DNA from: Rhodoferax sp.
GTDB lineage: Bacteria > Pseudomonadota > Gammaproteobacteria > Burkholderiales > Burkholderiaceae_C
Assembly (NCBI RefSeq): GCF_010365055.1
Contig: NZ_JAAFHA010000006.1
Span: 1-64,000, forward strand
DNA length: 64,000 nt
Direction of reading: 5' to 3'
Shown here piece by piece: positions 21,270-32,458 of the stretch. The notes under the pieces are model-generated. The model saw nothing but the letters and a program-made list of their open reading frames with translations, did no database searches and was not told the origin of the DNA. The position numbers and the translations under genes are program-made. Each line of letters starts with the position of its first letter. Position 1 is the first letter of the stretch.

Positions 21270-22619
21270 TCACTTCAAACCATAGGCCTTGGCCACCAGG
21301 CTCAAGGGGTGCAACAACTCGGGCGTACCGAGCTGGTTCACATCAAACCCCTGCGCAATGTGGTGACCACCGAGCGGACAGTCCGAGCTGATGAAATCAG
21401 GCTTGCTGCCGTCTTTCATGGCCGCCATACCTTTGAACAGCGGTTTGCCGATCTTCATGGCCTGCTCATGGTGCGCTTTCTTGACACCAAAGGTGCCGGC
21501 GTGTCCCGAGCAACGCTCAAAGGTGTTGACCGTGGTGCCGGGAATCATCTTGAGCATCTCTTCGGTTTTCTTTCCGATGTTCTGCACCCGGCCGTGGCAC
21601 GGAATCTGGTAGCTCACGTTGCCCAGCGGCACCGGGAAATCAGCCTTCAAAAGGCCATCGCGCTTGCGCTGCATCAGGTATTCAAACGGATCCCACATCG
21701 CGTCCTTGACCAGCTGGACGTCCGGCTCATCCGGGTACATCAGCGGAATCTCCTGCTTGAACATCAACGCGCAACTGGGCACCGCCGCCAAAATGGCATA
21801 ACCGTCTTTGGCATATTTGGCCAGCACCGGGATGTTGGCTTCCTTGCTGGCGTTGACGGATTCCATGTCACCCAATTCGAGCTTGGGCATGCCGCAGCAT
21901 TTTTCCTTCTCGACGATCACATAAGGCACGTCGTTGTGATCCAAGATTTTGAGCAAGTCCAGGCCAATGCCGGGTTCGTTGTAGTTGATGAAACAGGTGG
22001 CAAAAATGGCGACCTTCCCCGGCGTCTTTTCACCGTCGGTCACGATGGTGGCTTTGGCCATGGGCGTGCCGGAGCGGAATTTCTTGGTCGCCAGCGACGG
22101 CAGCCAGGCGTTCTTGTCCACACCCGCCACGCTTTCCATCACGCTGCGCGCCAACTTGGTCTTGTTGACTGCGTTGGCGACCTGCACCACGATCGGGATA
22201 CCGGCCAACTGGCCATGCACATCGGTCGACGCCAAGAACTTCTCGGCCGTTGACACCTCGCCTTTTTTGAACTTGATCGCCTTGGCGCGCAGCATGGTGT
22301 GCGGAAAGTCGAGGTTGAACTGGTGCGGCGGCACATACGGGCACTTGGTCATGTAGCACAGGTCACACAGGTAACACTGGTCCACCACCTTCCAGTAGTC
22401 TTTTTTGTCGACGCCGTCGACTTCCTGGGTCCGGCTCTCATCGACCAGGTCAAACAGCGTCGGAAAGGAGCCGCACAGGCTGACGCAGCGACGGCAACCG
22501 TGGCAGATGTCAAAAATACGCTCGAGCTCGTGAAAGGTGGCTTCTTCGTTGTAGTAATCAGCTCCCTTCCAGTCGATCGGGTGACGGGTGGGCGCTGATA
22601 AATTGCCTTCACGTGCCAT
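21270..22619 (-). CDS. Fe-S oxidoreductase (GlpC/HdrD-like)
   Basis: This protein of 449 residues carries two 4Fe-4S ferredoxin sites near the N-terminus (CHGCRRCVSLCGSFP and CYLCDLCYMTKCPY) and two CCG-type cysteine domains (EKCCGMP; the second, CSGHAGTFG, has only one Cys of the CC pair). This is the layout of GlpC and of HdrD heterodisulfide reductase subunits, which pass electrons between a flavoprotein and quinone or thiols. Here its neighbours are rubrerythrin and DUF3501, so it may deliver reducing power to rubrerythrin (inference). There is no membrane segment. The ATG at 22619 has AAGGGA upstream. Confidence 0.85.
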   Translation of the reverse strand: MAREGNLSAPTRHPIDWKGADYYNEEATFHELERIFDICHGCRRCVSLCGSFPTLFDLVDESRTQEVDGVDKKDYWKVVDQCYLCDLCYMTKCPYVPPHQFNLDFPHTMLRAKAIKFKKGEVSTAEKFLASTDVHGQLAGIPIVVQVANAVNKTKLARSVMESVAGVDKNAWLPSLATKKFRSGTPMAKATIVTDGEKTPGKVAIFATCFINYNEPGIGLDLLKILDHNDVPYVIVEKEKCCGMPKLELGDMESVNASKEANIPVLAKYAKDGYAILAAVPSCALMFKQEIPLMYPDEPDVQLVKDAMWDPFEYLMQRKRDGLLKADFPVPLGNVSYQIPCHGRVQNIGKKTEEMLKMIPGTTVNTFERCSGHAGTFGVKKAHHEQAMKIGKPLFKGMAAMKDGSKPDFISSDCPLGGHHIAQGFDVNQLGTPELLHPLSLVAKAYGLK

Positions 22620-22712
22620 GGTGCAGTCCCTTGGATAATTTTTGTTGTCAGTCTCTGAGTCTTCTGCATTGGGCGCTGCAAGCAACGCCCAACACAGATC
22701 AATCAGCCAAGA

Positions 22713-23135
22713 TCAATCGACCAATTCAACCAAGGCCTTGGCATAGCGATTGGCGTGCGAGCGCTCGGCCTTGGCCAGCGTCTCAAACCAGTCAGCCACT
22801 TCATCATGACCTTCGTCACGCGCGGTCTTGGCCATGCCGGGGTACATGTCGGTGTACTCGTGGGTCTCGCCGGCTACCGCCGACTTGAGGTTGTCACGGG
22901 TGCCGCCAAAGGGCAGACCGGTGGCGGGGTCGCCACAGGTTTCCAGCCACTCCAGATGACCGTGCGCGTGGCCGGTTTCGCCTTCGGCGGTAGAGCGGAA
23001 CAGCGCAGCCACGTCAGGTTGACCTTCCACGTCGGCCTTGTTTGCGAAATACAAATAACGGCGGTTGGCCTGGGATTCTCCCGCGAAGGCGGCCTTCAGG
23101 TTGTCTTCCGTCTTCGAGCCTTTGAGTGCTGCCAT
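22713..23135 (-). CDS. Rubrerythrin-like di-iron protein
   Basis: The 140-residue protein has the ferritin-like four-helix di-iron pattern ([46 protein letters not shown]). It lacks the C-terminal rubredoxin Cys domain of classical rubrerythrin, so it needs a separate electron donor, plausibly the adjacent Fe-S protein. Rubrerythrins reduce hydrogen peroxide to water. The ATG at 23135 has a strong AAGGAG. It is the first gene of the trio that ends at the terminator near 20600. Confidence 0.9.
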   Translation of the reverse strand: MAALKGSKTEDNLKAAFAGESQANRRYLYFANKADVEGQPDVAALFRSTAEGETGHAHGHLEWLETCGDPATGLPFGGTRDNLKSAVAGETHEYTDMYPGMAKTARDEGHDEVADWFETLAKAERSHANRYAKALVELVD

Positions 23136-23502
23136 GGAAATCTCCTTCATCAGTTAAAAAATTGAGGCGCTTGCTTTGAACAATGGTTTGCCAAAGACAG
23201 GTGCAGGATAGACCGGATTGGCGCCCGCGTCTAATTGGAAGCATCAATGCCATGAATTGTTTTTGACTATGAAAATACAATTTTTGATAATGCTCAACAA
23301 CTAGCAGCCAGGCACCCGTGCAAAAGCCGGGCTTGCTGAGCAAGGCTTGTGGCGCCTGCATTCGGGCTCCCATCCAGACACGCGGCGGTGTCGAATAAAA
23401 TTCTGACTGATCAGCCCCCTCCCCTGCGGTATTTGCATCCCGATGCCGCGCTCGCTGCCACCTGCCCGACCCGGGCGTGCCAGCGAAACAGCCAAAGACA
23501 CC
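23136..23502. other. Divergent promoter region of rubrerythrin and valS
   Basis: These 367 nt contain no gene that I can support. An AT-rich core (about 23240-23310, with runs such as AATTGTTTTTGACTATG) is suited to the leftward rubrerythrin promoter. An in-frame ATG at 23443 could extend valS by 20 residues. Confidence 0.5.
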
Positions 23503-26418
<2,916 letters not shown>

Positions 26419-26455
26419 ACCTCATCCCAGGCCGCCGCGCCGGCCTGATGGCAGC

Positions 26456-26683
26456 TTAACGCCGGCGCATCACGTGGATGAAATCGGCGCCCACGGTCTG
26501 CTGCTCCAGCAGCTCATTGCCGGTCTGCTTGGCAAAGGCCTGAAAGTCACGCACCGAGCCGGCATCGGTGGCGACCACCCGCAGCGTTTGCCCGCTTTGC
26601 ATGTCGCTCAATGCTTTTTTGGCTTTAAGGATAGGCAACGGGCAGTTCAGGCCGCGGGCGTCCAGTTCTTTGTCGATTTGCAT
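26456..26683 (-). CDS. TusA-family sulfur carrier protein
   Basis: The 75-residue protein has the family motif LDARGLNCPLPILKAKKAL with the persulfide-carrying Cys in CPLP. TusA-like proteins carry sulfane sulfur to tRNA thiolation, molybdopterin synthesis or sulfur oxidation. It lies 33 nt downstream of cysM on the same strand. The ATG at 26683 has AAGGAC upstream; the codon before it in frame is TTG. Confidence 0.9.
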   Translation of the reverse strand: MQIDKELDARGLNCPLPILKAKKALSDMQSGQTLRVVATDAGSVRDFQAFAKQTGNELLEQQTVGADFIHVMRRR

Positions 26684-26716
26684 CAAATGTCCTTGAAATT
26701 GGGGCGATTCTAGAGT

Positions 26717-27619
26717 TCAGGCCGGGAAGACACCGGTGGAGAGATAACGGTCGCCACGGTCGCACACAATGAAGACAATGGTCGCATTGGCTTCACGCTT
26801 GGCAATCTCCTGCGCCACCCAACAGGCGCCGGCCGCTGAGATGCCGGCAAAAATGCCTTCTTCTCGCGCCATGCGTCGGCACATTTCTTCAGCATCTTCC
26901 TGGCTCACGTAGATCAGCTCATCCACGTGGGACGGGTCGTAAATCTTGGGCAAATACGCTTGCGGCCACTTGCGGATGCCAGGAATGCGGGAGCCCTCGT
27001 TGGGCTGCACACCGATGATTTGAATCTTCGGATTCTTACTTTTCAGAAACTGAGATACCCCCGTGATGGTGCCGGTGGTGCCCATGGCGCTAACAAAATG
27101 GGTAATCTGCCCCTTGGTATCAGCCCAGATTTCGGGACCCGTGGTTTCAAAATGAATGCGCGGATTGTCGGCATTCGAGAACTGGTCCAATACCCGGCCT
27201 TTGCCGTCGCGCTGCATTTGCTCGGCCAGATCGCGTGAATACTCGATGCCGCCGCTTTTGGGCGTGAGGATCAACTCGGCACCAAAGGCCTTCATGGTTT
27301 GGGCGCGCTCGATCGACAGGTCTTCGGGCATGATCAAAATCATGCGGTAGCCCTTGATGGCCGCAGCCATGGCCAGTGCGATGCCGGTGTTGCCCGAAGT
27401 GGCTTCGATCAGCGTGTCACCCGGCTTGATCTCGCCACGCTCCTGCGCCCGCTGGATCATGGACAAGGCCGGGCGGTCTTTGACCGAACCAGCCGGGTTG
27501 TTGCCCTCTAGTTTGCCCAAAATCACATTGCCACGGGCAGTGTTGTCTTGAGCCCCGATGCGCTGCAGCCTGACCAAGGGGGTTTTTCCGATGGAATCTT
27601 CAATGGTTGGATATTTCAT
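26717..27619 (-). CDS. cysM: Cysteine synthase B
   Basis: This PLP enzyme of 300 residues shows the PLP-Lys segment GNNPAGSVKDRPAL, the phosphate loop EATSGNTGIALAM and GTTGTITG. The YPTIEDSIGKTPLVRLQRI N-terminus and the length are typical of CysM, which makes cysteine or S-sulfocysteine from O-acetylserine and sulfide or thiosulfate. Thiosulfate use would fit the tsdA locus and TusA neighbour, but that link is inference. The frame is open upstream, but that part reads antisense through a tRNA gene, so the ATG at 27619 is the real start. Confidence 0.95.
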   Translation of the reverse strand: MKYPTIEDSIGKTPLVRLQRIGAQDNTARGNVILGKLEGNNPAGSVKDRPALSMIQRAQERGEIKPGDTLIEATSGNTGIALAMAAAIKGYRMILIMPEDLSIERAQTMKAFGAELILTPKSGGIEYSRDLAEQMQRDGKGRVLDQFSNADNPRIHFETTGPEIWADTKGQITHFVSAMGTTGTITGVSQFLKSKNPKIQIIGVQPNEGSRIPGIRKWPQAYLPKIYDPSHVDELIYVSQEDAEEMCRRMAREEGIFAGISAAGACWVAQEIAKREANATIVFIVCDRGDRYLSTGVFPA

Positions 27620-27659
27620 ACCCCACACTGTGCCATAATTCAGGGCTGCAAAAAGCGTC

Positions 27660-27744
27660 GCCCGGGTGGTGGAATTGGTAGACGCACGGGACTCAAAATC
27701 CCGCGCCGCAAGGCGTGCCGGTTCGATTCCGGCCCCGGGCACCA
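27660..27744 (+). tRNA. tRNA-Leu (anticodon CAA)
   Basis: The 85-nt gene has acceptor stem GCCCGGG/CCCGGGC, anticodon stem CGGGA/TCCCG with loop CTCAAAA (CAA at 27694-27696), a long variable arm (CGCCGCAAGGCG), the T loop GGTTCGATTCC, and an encoded CCA end. It reads the UUG leucine codon. Confidence 0.97.
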
Positions 27745-27750
27745 GATATG

Positions 27751-27790
27751 AGGCCGCACCGTTCCATGAACGTGCGGCCTTTCTCTTTTA
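27751..27790 (+). terminator. Rho-independent terminator after tRNA-Leu
   Basis: A 9-bp stem AGGCCGCAC/GTGCGGCCT (27751-27759 with 27772-27780) is followed by TTCTCTTTTA, six bases after the tRNA CCA end. Confidence 0.9.
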
Positions 27791-28130
27791 TCCTCTGTAA
27801 CTTCTCTGTTTTTTGTGCGCTTGGTTCCGCTTGACCGTTTCACATTCCGGCAGATTGTGGGGCACATATCTGAAAAGTGGGGGCACATTTGAACGGTTCA
27901 TATGCCCCAGTCAGACGCTCAGCTTGCCATTTCAAACGTCAGCCAATACCTTGCCTGCCTTGCAACTGACCAGGCACAAAAAAACGGCTGACTGGCCGGG
28001 CTTGGGGTTCAGAGGAATTGATATGTGGACCGCGAAAGTCCAGGGCAAACCATTCCGGGACATGCGTGAGCGCACTACCCGGACAACAGACGTGATTCAT
28101 CGTCGAATTACCCGCACGGCTTTGGCTGTG
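27791..28130. other. Gene-free stretch with GGGGCACAT repeats
   Basis: I see no supported gene. Two near-identical words, TGGGGCACAT (27859) and TGGGGGCACAT (27880), sit 21 nt apart with an inverted ATATGCCCC at 27901. This may be the worn end of an insertion element, but no terminal repeat or transposase confirms it. Confidence 0.35.
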
Positions 28131-28460
28131 TCAGTGCCTTAGGGGGTGGCGGTGTTGAGGTAGTCGTGGCCATGGCTTTGGGTGGCGGACTGTCTGATTT
28201 TGCGCGCCCAGATTCTTCAAGTTGACGGTCTGACGGCTGGCGTTGGCACTACCGCCCTGCGCACCCGCAATGTCAAGCTCGGCCTTGGCTCGCTCCATAT
28301 CCACATTGATGACTGCGTGTGCCAACTGCCTGGCACGCTGCTGGGCCGCAATGTTGAGTTTGGCGGCCTTGGTGGCATCGGCCGTTCAGAAGCGGCCACC
28401 TTCCCGACCCGTCGATGTAGGAGACACCCTCATTCATAAAGCGGGTGTTTCCCCATGTCA
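28131..28460 (-). pseudogene. Unrecognised broken gene
   Basis: On the minus strand a start region MTWGNTRFMNEGVSYIDGSG continues after a frame break (near 28395) into TADATKAAKLNIAAQQRARQ, then LAHAVINVDMERAKAELDIA and GAQGGSANASRQTVNLKNLG. The Ala/Gln-rich helical composition and uninterrupted peptide suggest true past coding. I do not recognise the family. The start is divergent from the RTX peroxidase gene. Confidence 0.35.
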
Positions 28461-28630
28461 CAAACGTTACTTGTTCCTACTATTGTTTACAGGAATTTTG
28501 TTTTCCCGTCGAGCACGAGATGCGGAATTTCGACCACGGTGAAGTACCCCGCATCGTGGCCTGGGACAGGCTGAAGCGTTTTTGTGCTCTGGCCCATACG
28601 GTGTGTTGACTTAACCCAAGGAGACGTGTC

Positions 28631-31600
28631 ATGGCAACCAACTACAAACTTAAACCCTTCAGATTCAATCTTGATGATTTGAACTTCATGCGGGATCAGA
28701 TCAACTTCCGTCCCTTGTTCGATGCGGCTGGCAACGCCCTGATCAACTGGGATGGCACCGGCGCGATCTTTGACGTGACGGGCACACAGTACAACACCAC
28801 AGGCATGAGTGCCGTAGACGCCATCGCGGCCTTTGGCCGCTCCTACGCCTCCGTCACTGCGGCTGAGGGCCTGCGTGAAGTGACTGGCCAAAACAACAAC
28901 CTGCTGCTGGTCAACAAGTTCTGGGGTGCCGTTGACCAGCCGTTCCTGCAAACGGTGGCGCCGGACTTCAGCAACTATGTCAAGCCACTGGCCGCTGGCG
29001 AGATCAATGGCTTCTACGCTGCCAAGACCTTCACCGCGTCCATGACGACGGCGATGTCCACCGGCTCGACTGACTACACCAAGACGCAAGCCCTGCCGGG
29101 TGGTAGCCAACTCGACGGCAACATCGTTGACTACACACCGCGCATGATCAGCCGCACCATCACCACCGGTGGCGCCACACCGCTGCAGGACGCGACGGTT
29201 GATGGCGGCCAGGTCCTGCATTGGAACGCGGCGCGCTACGCGACCGATTCGACCTACGCTGCAGCGGTGGACACGGTGTCGGTTGGCGGCGCTGGCCTGA
29301 TCGAAGGCGCTGCCATCATGAGTGACGTGGGCATTCTGGCAGGCGGCCAGCACGACCCGCAAGATCCGACCAACGGCGAGCTTTTCTTCGGCGCTATTAA
29401 CCCAGGCGTTGCCCCCGGCAACAGCTGGCTGGCGTACTTCGGCCAGTTCTTTGACCACGGGCTGGATTTCGTCGGCAAGGGCGGCGGACTAGTGCCGTCA
29501 AAGATCACGATTCCGTTGGCGCTCGACGACCCGCTGTACCGCGCGCCGAACACCAACTTCCCGGGTGACCCCGGAAACACCAAAATCACCGTATCACGCG
29601 CCGACATCAGCGGTTTCGATGCCAATGGCAACGCGCAATGGGTGAACCACACCTCACCCTACATCGACCAGAGCCAGACGTATGGCTCCCACGAGCAGAT
29701 GACGCAACTGTTGCGTGAATGGGTGTCGACCGACAGCGGTGTCACCTATCACGCTGGTGGGCACCTGCTGGATGGCACCACCTCAGCTGCCTGGACCAAC
29801 GCCTGGGGTGAATTGACCACCGCGACACTGCCCACCCTCAACGAGCTACGCGCGCATCTGGCCGCAACGGGTCGCGATGACCTGACCTGGGACGATGTAC
29901 TCAACCTGCGTAACCGAGATGCCAGCGGGCACGTCATCGACTCCGATTTGGTTACAGCGGGCGTGCAGGGCACTGGCAGTGGGCAGGCCTTGCTGCTGGA
30001 CATGAATCCCCATTTCGATGTCACCCATCTGAGTGCAGCAACGCAAGCTGCGCTTCATGACCTAGGCATTGATGCCGCTATCGATGGCACCTATGCGCTG
30101 GGCGGCCCTGGCAGTTTAGGCGCCATCATCAACTTTGCCACCTTTGAGCCGATGGCTTCGAGTGGGTCCGACCCGCTGAATGCGCTGGCGCTGGATGTCT
30201 TGATCGAATCCGTCGGTGACCACTACATCGCCGGCGATGGCCGTGTCAACGAAAACATCGGCCTAACCACCATCCACCACGTGTTCCACGAGGAGCACAA
30301 CTTCCAGGTACGCAATATCCAGGAGGCGATCATTGCGCAGGACGCGCGCCAGGTGACACTAGATGCCGCCGGCATCTATGATCACTCCGTCGCGCACGAC
30401 TGGCAAGTCGATACCGGCAACGGCACAGACGCCCAGGGCAATTACCTCACTGCCACTGGTGCCATTTCCTGGGATGAGGGCAAGCTGTTCGACGCCGCCA
30501 AGCTGACCGTGGAGATGGAGTACCAGCACGCTGCGGTTGACCAGTATGCGCGCACCATCACGCCCGACATCCCCGAGTTTGTGGGTTACAACAGCGGCGA
30601 GAATGCCACGGTCTCCCTTGAGTACGCGCAGGGTGCCTTCCGCTTCGGCCACTCGACGATGCGCGAAACCATCAACTACATGGACCCCAACGGCAGCATC
30701 ACCGGCAAGGTGATGAGCGTGGCGCTGGAGCAGGCTTTTCTGAACCCGGCCTTGTTCGCCGAGAAGGGCGCGGCCTCGATCGCATTGGGCATGACGCACC
30801 AGCAGATGAACGAGATCGACGAGCTGTTGACCCCGGCCATGAACCAGGGCCTGCTCGGCCAACCGCTGGACCTGGCTGCCATCAACATCGCTCGCGGCCG
30901 TGACGTCGGCTTGCCAACCCTGAACGATTTTCGTGAAGCGGTCGGCCTGACCCGTTACTCCAGTTGGGCCGACTTCGGCGACAGCATGGTTCACCCGGAA
31001 TCCCTGGTGAATTTCATCGCCGCCTACTCGTTCGACGGCGACATCGGCAGGGCACTGGCGGTTGTTGGTTTGGTGAGCGGCGAGATCGCCGAGGGCACCG
31101 AAGCGGCTTATGGTTACACCACCAATGAGGCGATCAACTTCATCAACGGGGGTGACAACGGTTTCAACAAGATCGACACCTGGATAGGCGGCCTGGCTGA
31201 AGTCCATGTGATGGGCGGCCTGCTGGGTGAGACCTTCAACGTGGTGTTTGTGGACCAGATCAACCGTCTGATGGACGGTGACCGCTTCTACTACCTCTAT
31301 CGCTTGAATAACATGCAGATGGGTGACGAGATCGCCAACGCCCAGTTCAAGGACATCATCGAGCGCAACACCGGCCTGGAGCACCTGAACGGCAGCGCGT
31401 TTGCCTACGCCGACCAGTATGTTGACCTCACAGAAACGGCAACTGGCGCAACGCTTGCCGACAGACTGCTCAACCAGAAGACCGAACACAAGTACGGCGA
31501 CACCCTGGCGGCCAACCCGACCCTCGGCGTTTACAGCACGAACGGCACCAGCACCAACAGCAATGGCGCACTGATCACCGTCAGCGGCGTGCAGTACATC

Positions 31601-32458
31601 CGTGACCTCCGCGTGGAAGGCGCCAATGGCAACCCCAATGTCAATGGCACCAACCTCGATGGCACCCCGGACACCGGCGCCAACTCCAATGAAGTGCTGG
31701 TGGGCACAGACAACAAGGACCTCATCTACATGTGGGCCGGCGATGACACCGCCTACGGCGAAGGTGACAACGACATCATCTACGGCGGCGCGGGCATTGA
31801 CCGCCTCTACGGTGGGGATGGCAATGACACCATTTTCGGCGGCGACAGCGGTGACCTGATCGACGGTGGCGATGGCGACGACACGCTGTTCGGCGAGTCC
31901 AGCGGCACGGCGGCGGCAGGCCTGGACCAGATCATAGGTGGCGCCGGCAACGATGTGATCTACGGGGGTGTCGGCATTGACAAGATTTCAGGCGGCAGTG
32001 GTGACGACGTGATCTTCGGGGGCGGTGATACGGACGCATTCACCCATGGCGGCGACGGCAACGACTACATTGACGGCGGCAGTGACGGCGACCTGTTGTG
32101 GGGCGATGGTGGCGATGACCTGATCGTCGGTGGCGACAACCAGGACATCGTGGCCGGCCTGGACGGCGACGACATTCTGCGCCCCGGCATCCCCTCGTCC
32201 GCCGCGGGCGGCGGGCCGGACGAGGTGCTGGGCGGTGACGGCGCGGGCGACCGTGGCAATGATGGCGAGGGCGTTGGCTTCGACCTGATCGACTTCAGCG
32301 ACTACGCGAGCGCTCCGGTCGGTGTGAATGCAGACTTTGCGACCCAACAGAACCCGCTGGAGGCCATCGACGGCACCACGCCGTTCCCGGCCTGGGTCGG
32401 CATCGAAGGCGTCATCGGCTCGCGCAACAGCTGGCGGACGCGAACAACAATTGGCTGA
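28631..32458 (+). CDS. RTX heme peroxidase, N-terminal part (frameshifted)
   Basis: The first 1267 or so residues carry an animal-type heme peroxidase domain (about 230-950) and RTX calcium-binding nonapeptides (about 1025-1190, GGxGxDxUx type). Peroxidase motifs include the distal His276 in FGQFFDHGLDF, the proximal His549 in GRVNENIGLTTIHHVFHEEH and NIARGRDVGLPTLNDF. There is no N-terminal signal peptide, as expected for type I secretion. AAGGAG precedes the ATG. The frame ends abruptly at 32458 after GVIGSRNSWRTRTTIG, while the RTX protein continues in another frame from 32431, so the natural product was about 2000 residues. The secretion ATPase and fusion protein follow. Likely role: extracellular oxidative defence, adhesion or oxidation of halides or phenolics. 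Confidence 0.88.
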   Translation: MATNYKLKPFRFNLDDLNFMRDQINFRPLFDAAGNALINWDGTGAIFDVTGTQYNTTGMSAVDAIAAFGRSYASVTAAEGLREVTGQNNNLLLVNKFWGAVDQPFLQTVAPDFSNYVKPLAAGEINGFYAAKTFTASMTTAMSTGSTDYTKTQALPGGSQLDGNIVDYTPRMISRTITTGGATPLQDATVDGGQVLHWNAARYATDSTYAAAVDTVSVGGAGLIEGAAIMSDVGILAGGQHDPQDPTNGELFFGAINPGVAPGNSWLAYFGQFFDHGLDFVGKGGGLVPSKITIPLALDDPLYRAPNTNFPGDPGNTKITVSRADISGFDANGNAQWVNHTSPYIDQSQTYGSHEQMTQLLREWVSTDSGVTYHAGGHLLDGTTSAAWTNAWGELTTATLPTLNELRAHLAATGRDDLTWDDVLNLRNRDASGHVIDSDLVTAGVQGTGSGQALLLDMNPHFDVTHLSAATQAALHDLGIDAAIDGTYALGGPGSLGAIINFATFEPMASSGSDPLNALALDVLIESVGDHYIAGDGRVNENIGLTTIHHVFHEEHNFQVRNIQEAIIAQDARQVTLDAAGIYDHSVAHDWQVDTGNGTDAQGNYLTATGAISWDEGKLFDAAKLTVEMEYQHAAVDQYARTITPDIPEFVGYNSGENATVSLEYAQGAFRFGHSTMRETINYMDPNGSITGKVMSVALEQAFLNPALFAEKGAASIALGMTHQQMNEIDELLTPAMNQGLLGQPLDLAAINIARGRDVGLPTLNDFREAVGLTRYSSWADFGDSMVHPESLVNFIAAYSFDGDIGRALAVVGLVSGEIAEGTEAAYGYTTNEAINFINGGDNGFNKIDTWIGGLAEVHVMGGLLGETFNVVFVDQINRLMDGDRFYYLYRLNNMQMGDEIANAQFKDIIERNTGLEHLNGSAFAYADQYVDLTETATGATLADRLLNQKTEHKYGDTLAANPTLGVYSTNGTSTNSNGALITVSGVQYIRDLRVEGANGNPNVNGTNLDGTPDTGANSNEVLVGTDNKDLIYMWAGDDTAYGEGDNDIIYGGAGIDRLYGGDGNDTIFGGDSGDLIDGGDGDDTLFGESSGTAAAGLDQIIGGAGNDVIYGGVGIDKISGGSGDDVIFGGGDTDAFTHGGDGNDYIDGGSDGDLLWGDGGDDLIVGGDNQDIVAGLDGDDILRPGIPSSAAGGGPDEVLGGDGAGDRGNDGEGVGFDLIDFSDYASAPVGVNADFATQQNPLEAIDGTTPFPAWVGIEGVIGSRNSWRTRTTIG

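Noticed and set aside
27620-27742. N-terminal extension of cysM (GIEPARLAARDFESRAS-type peptide)
   Set aside because: It is the antisense translation of the tRNA-Leu gene, a well-known annotation artefact.
28557-28573. GG-N10-GC match upstream of the RTX peroxidase
   Set aside because: The -12 side (AGGCT) departs from TTGC, so the spacing alone is likely chance.
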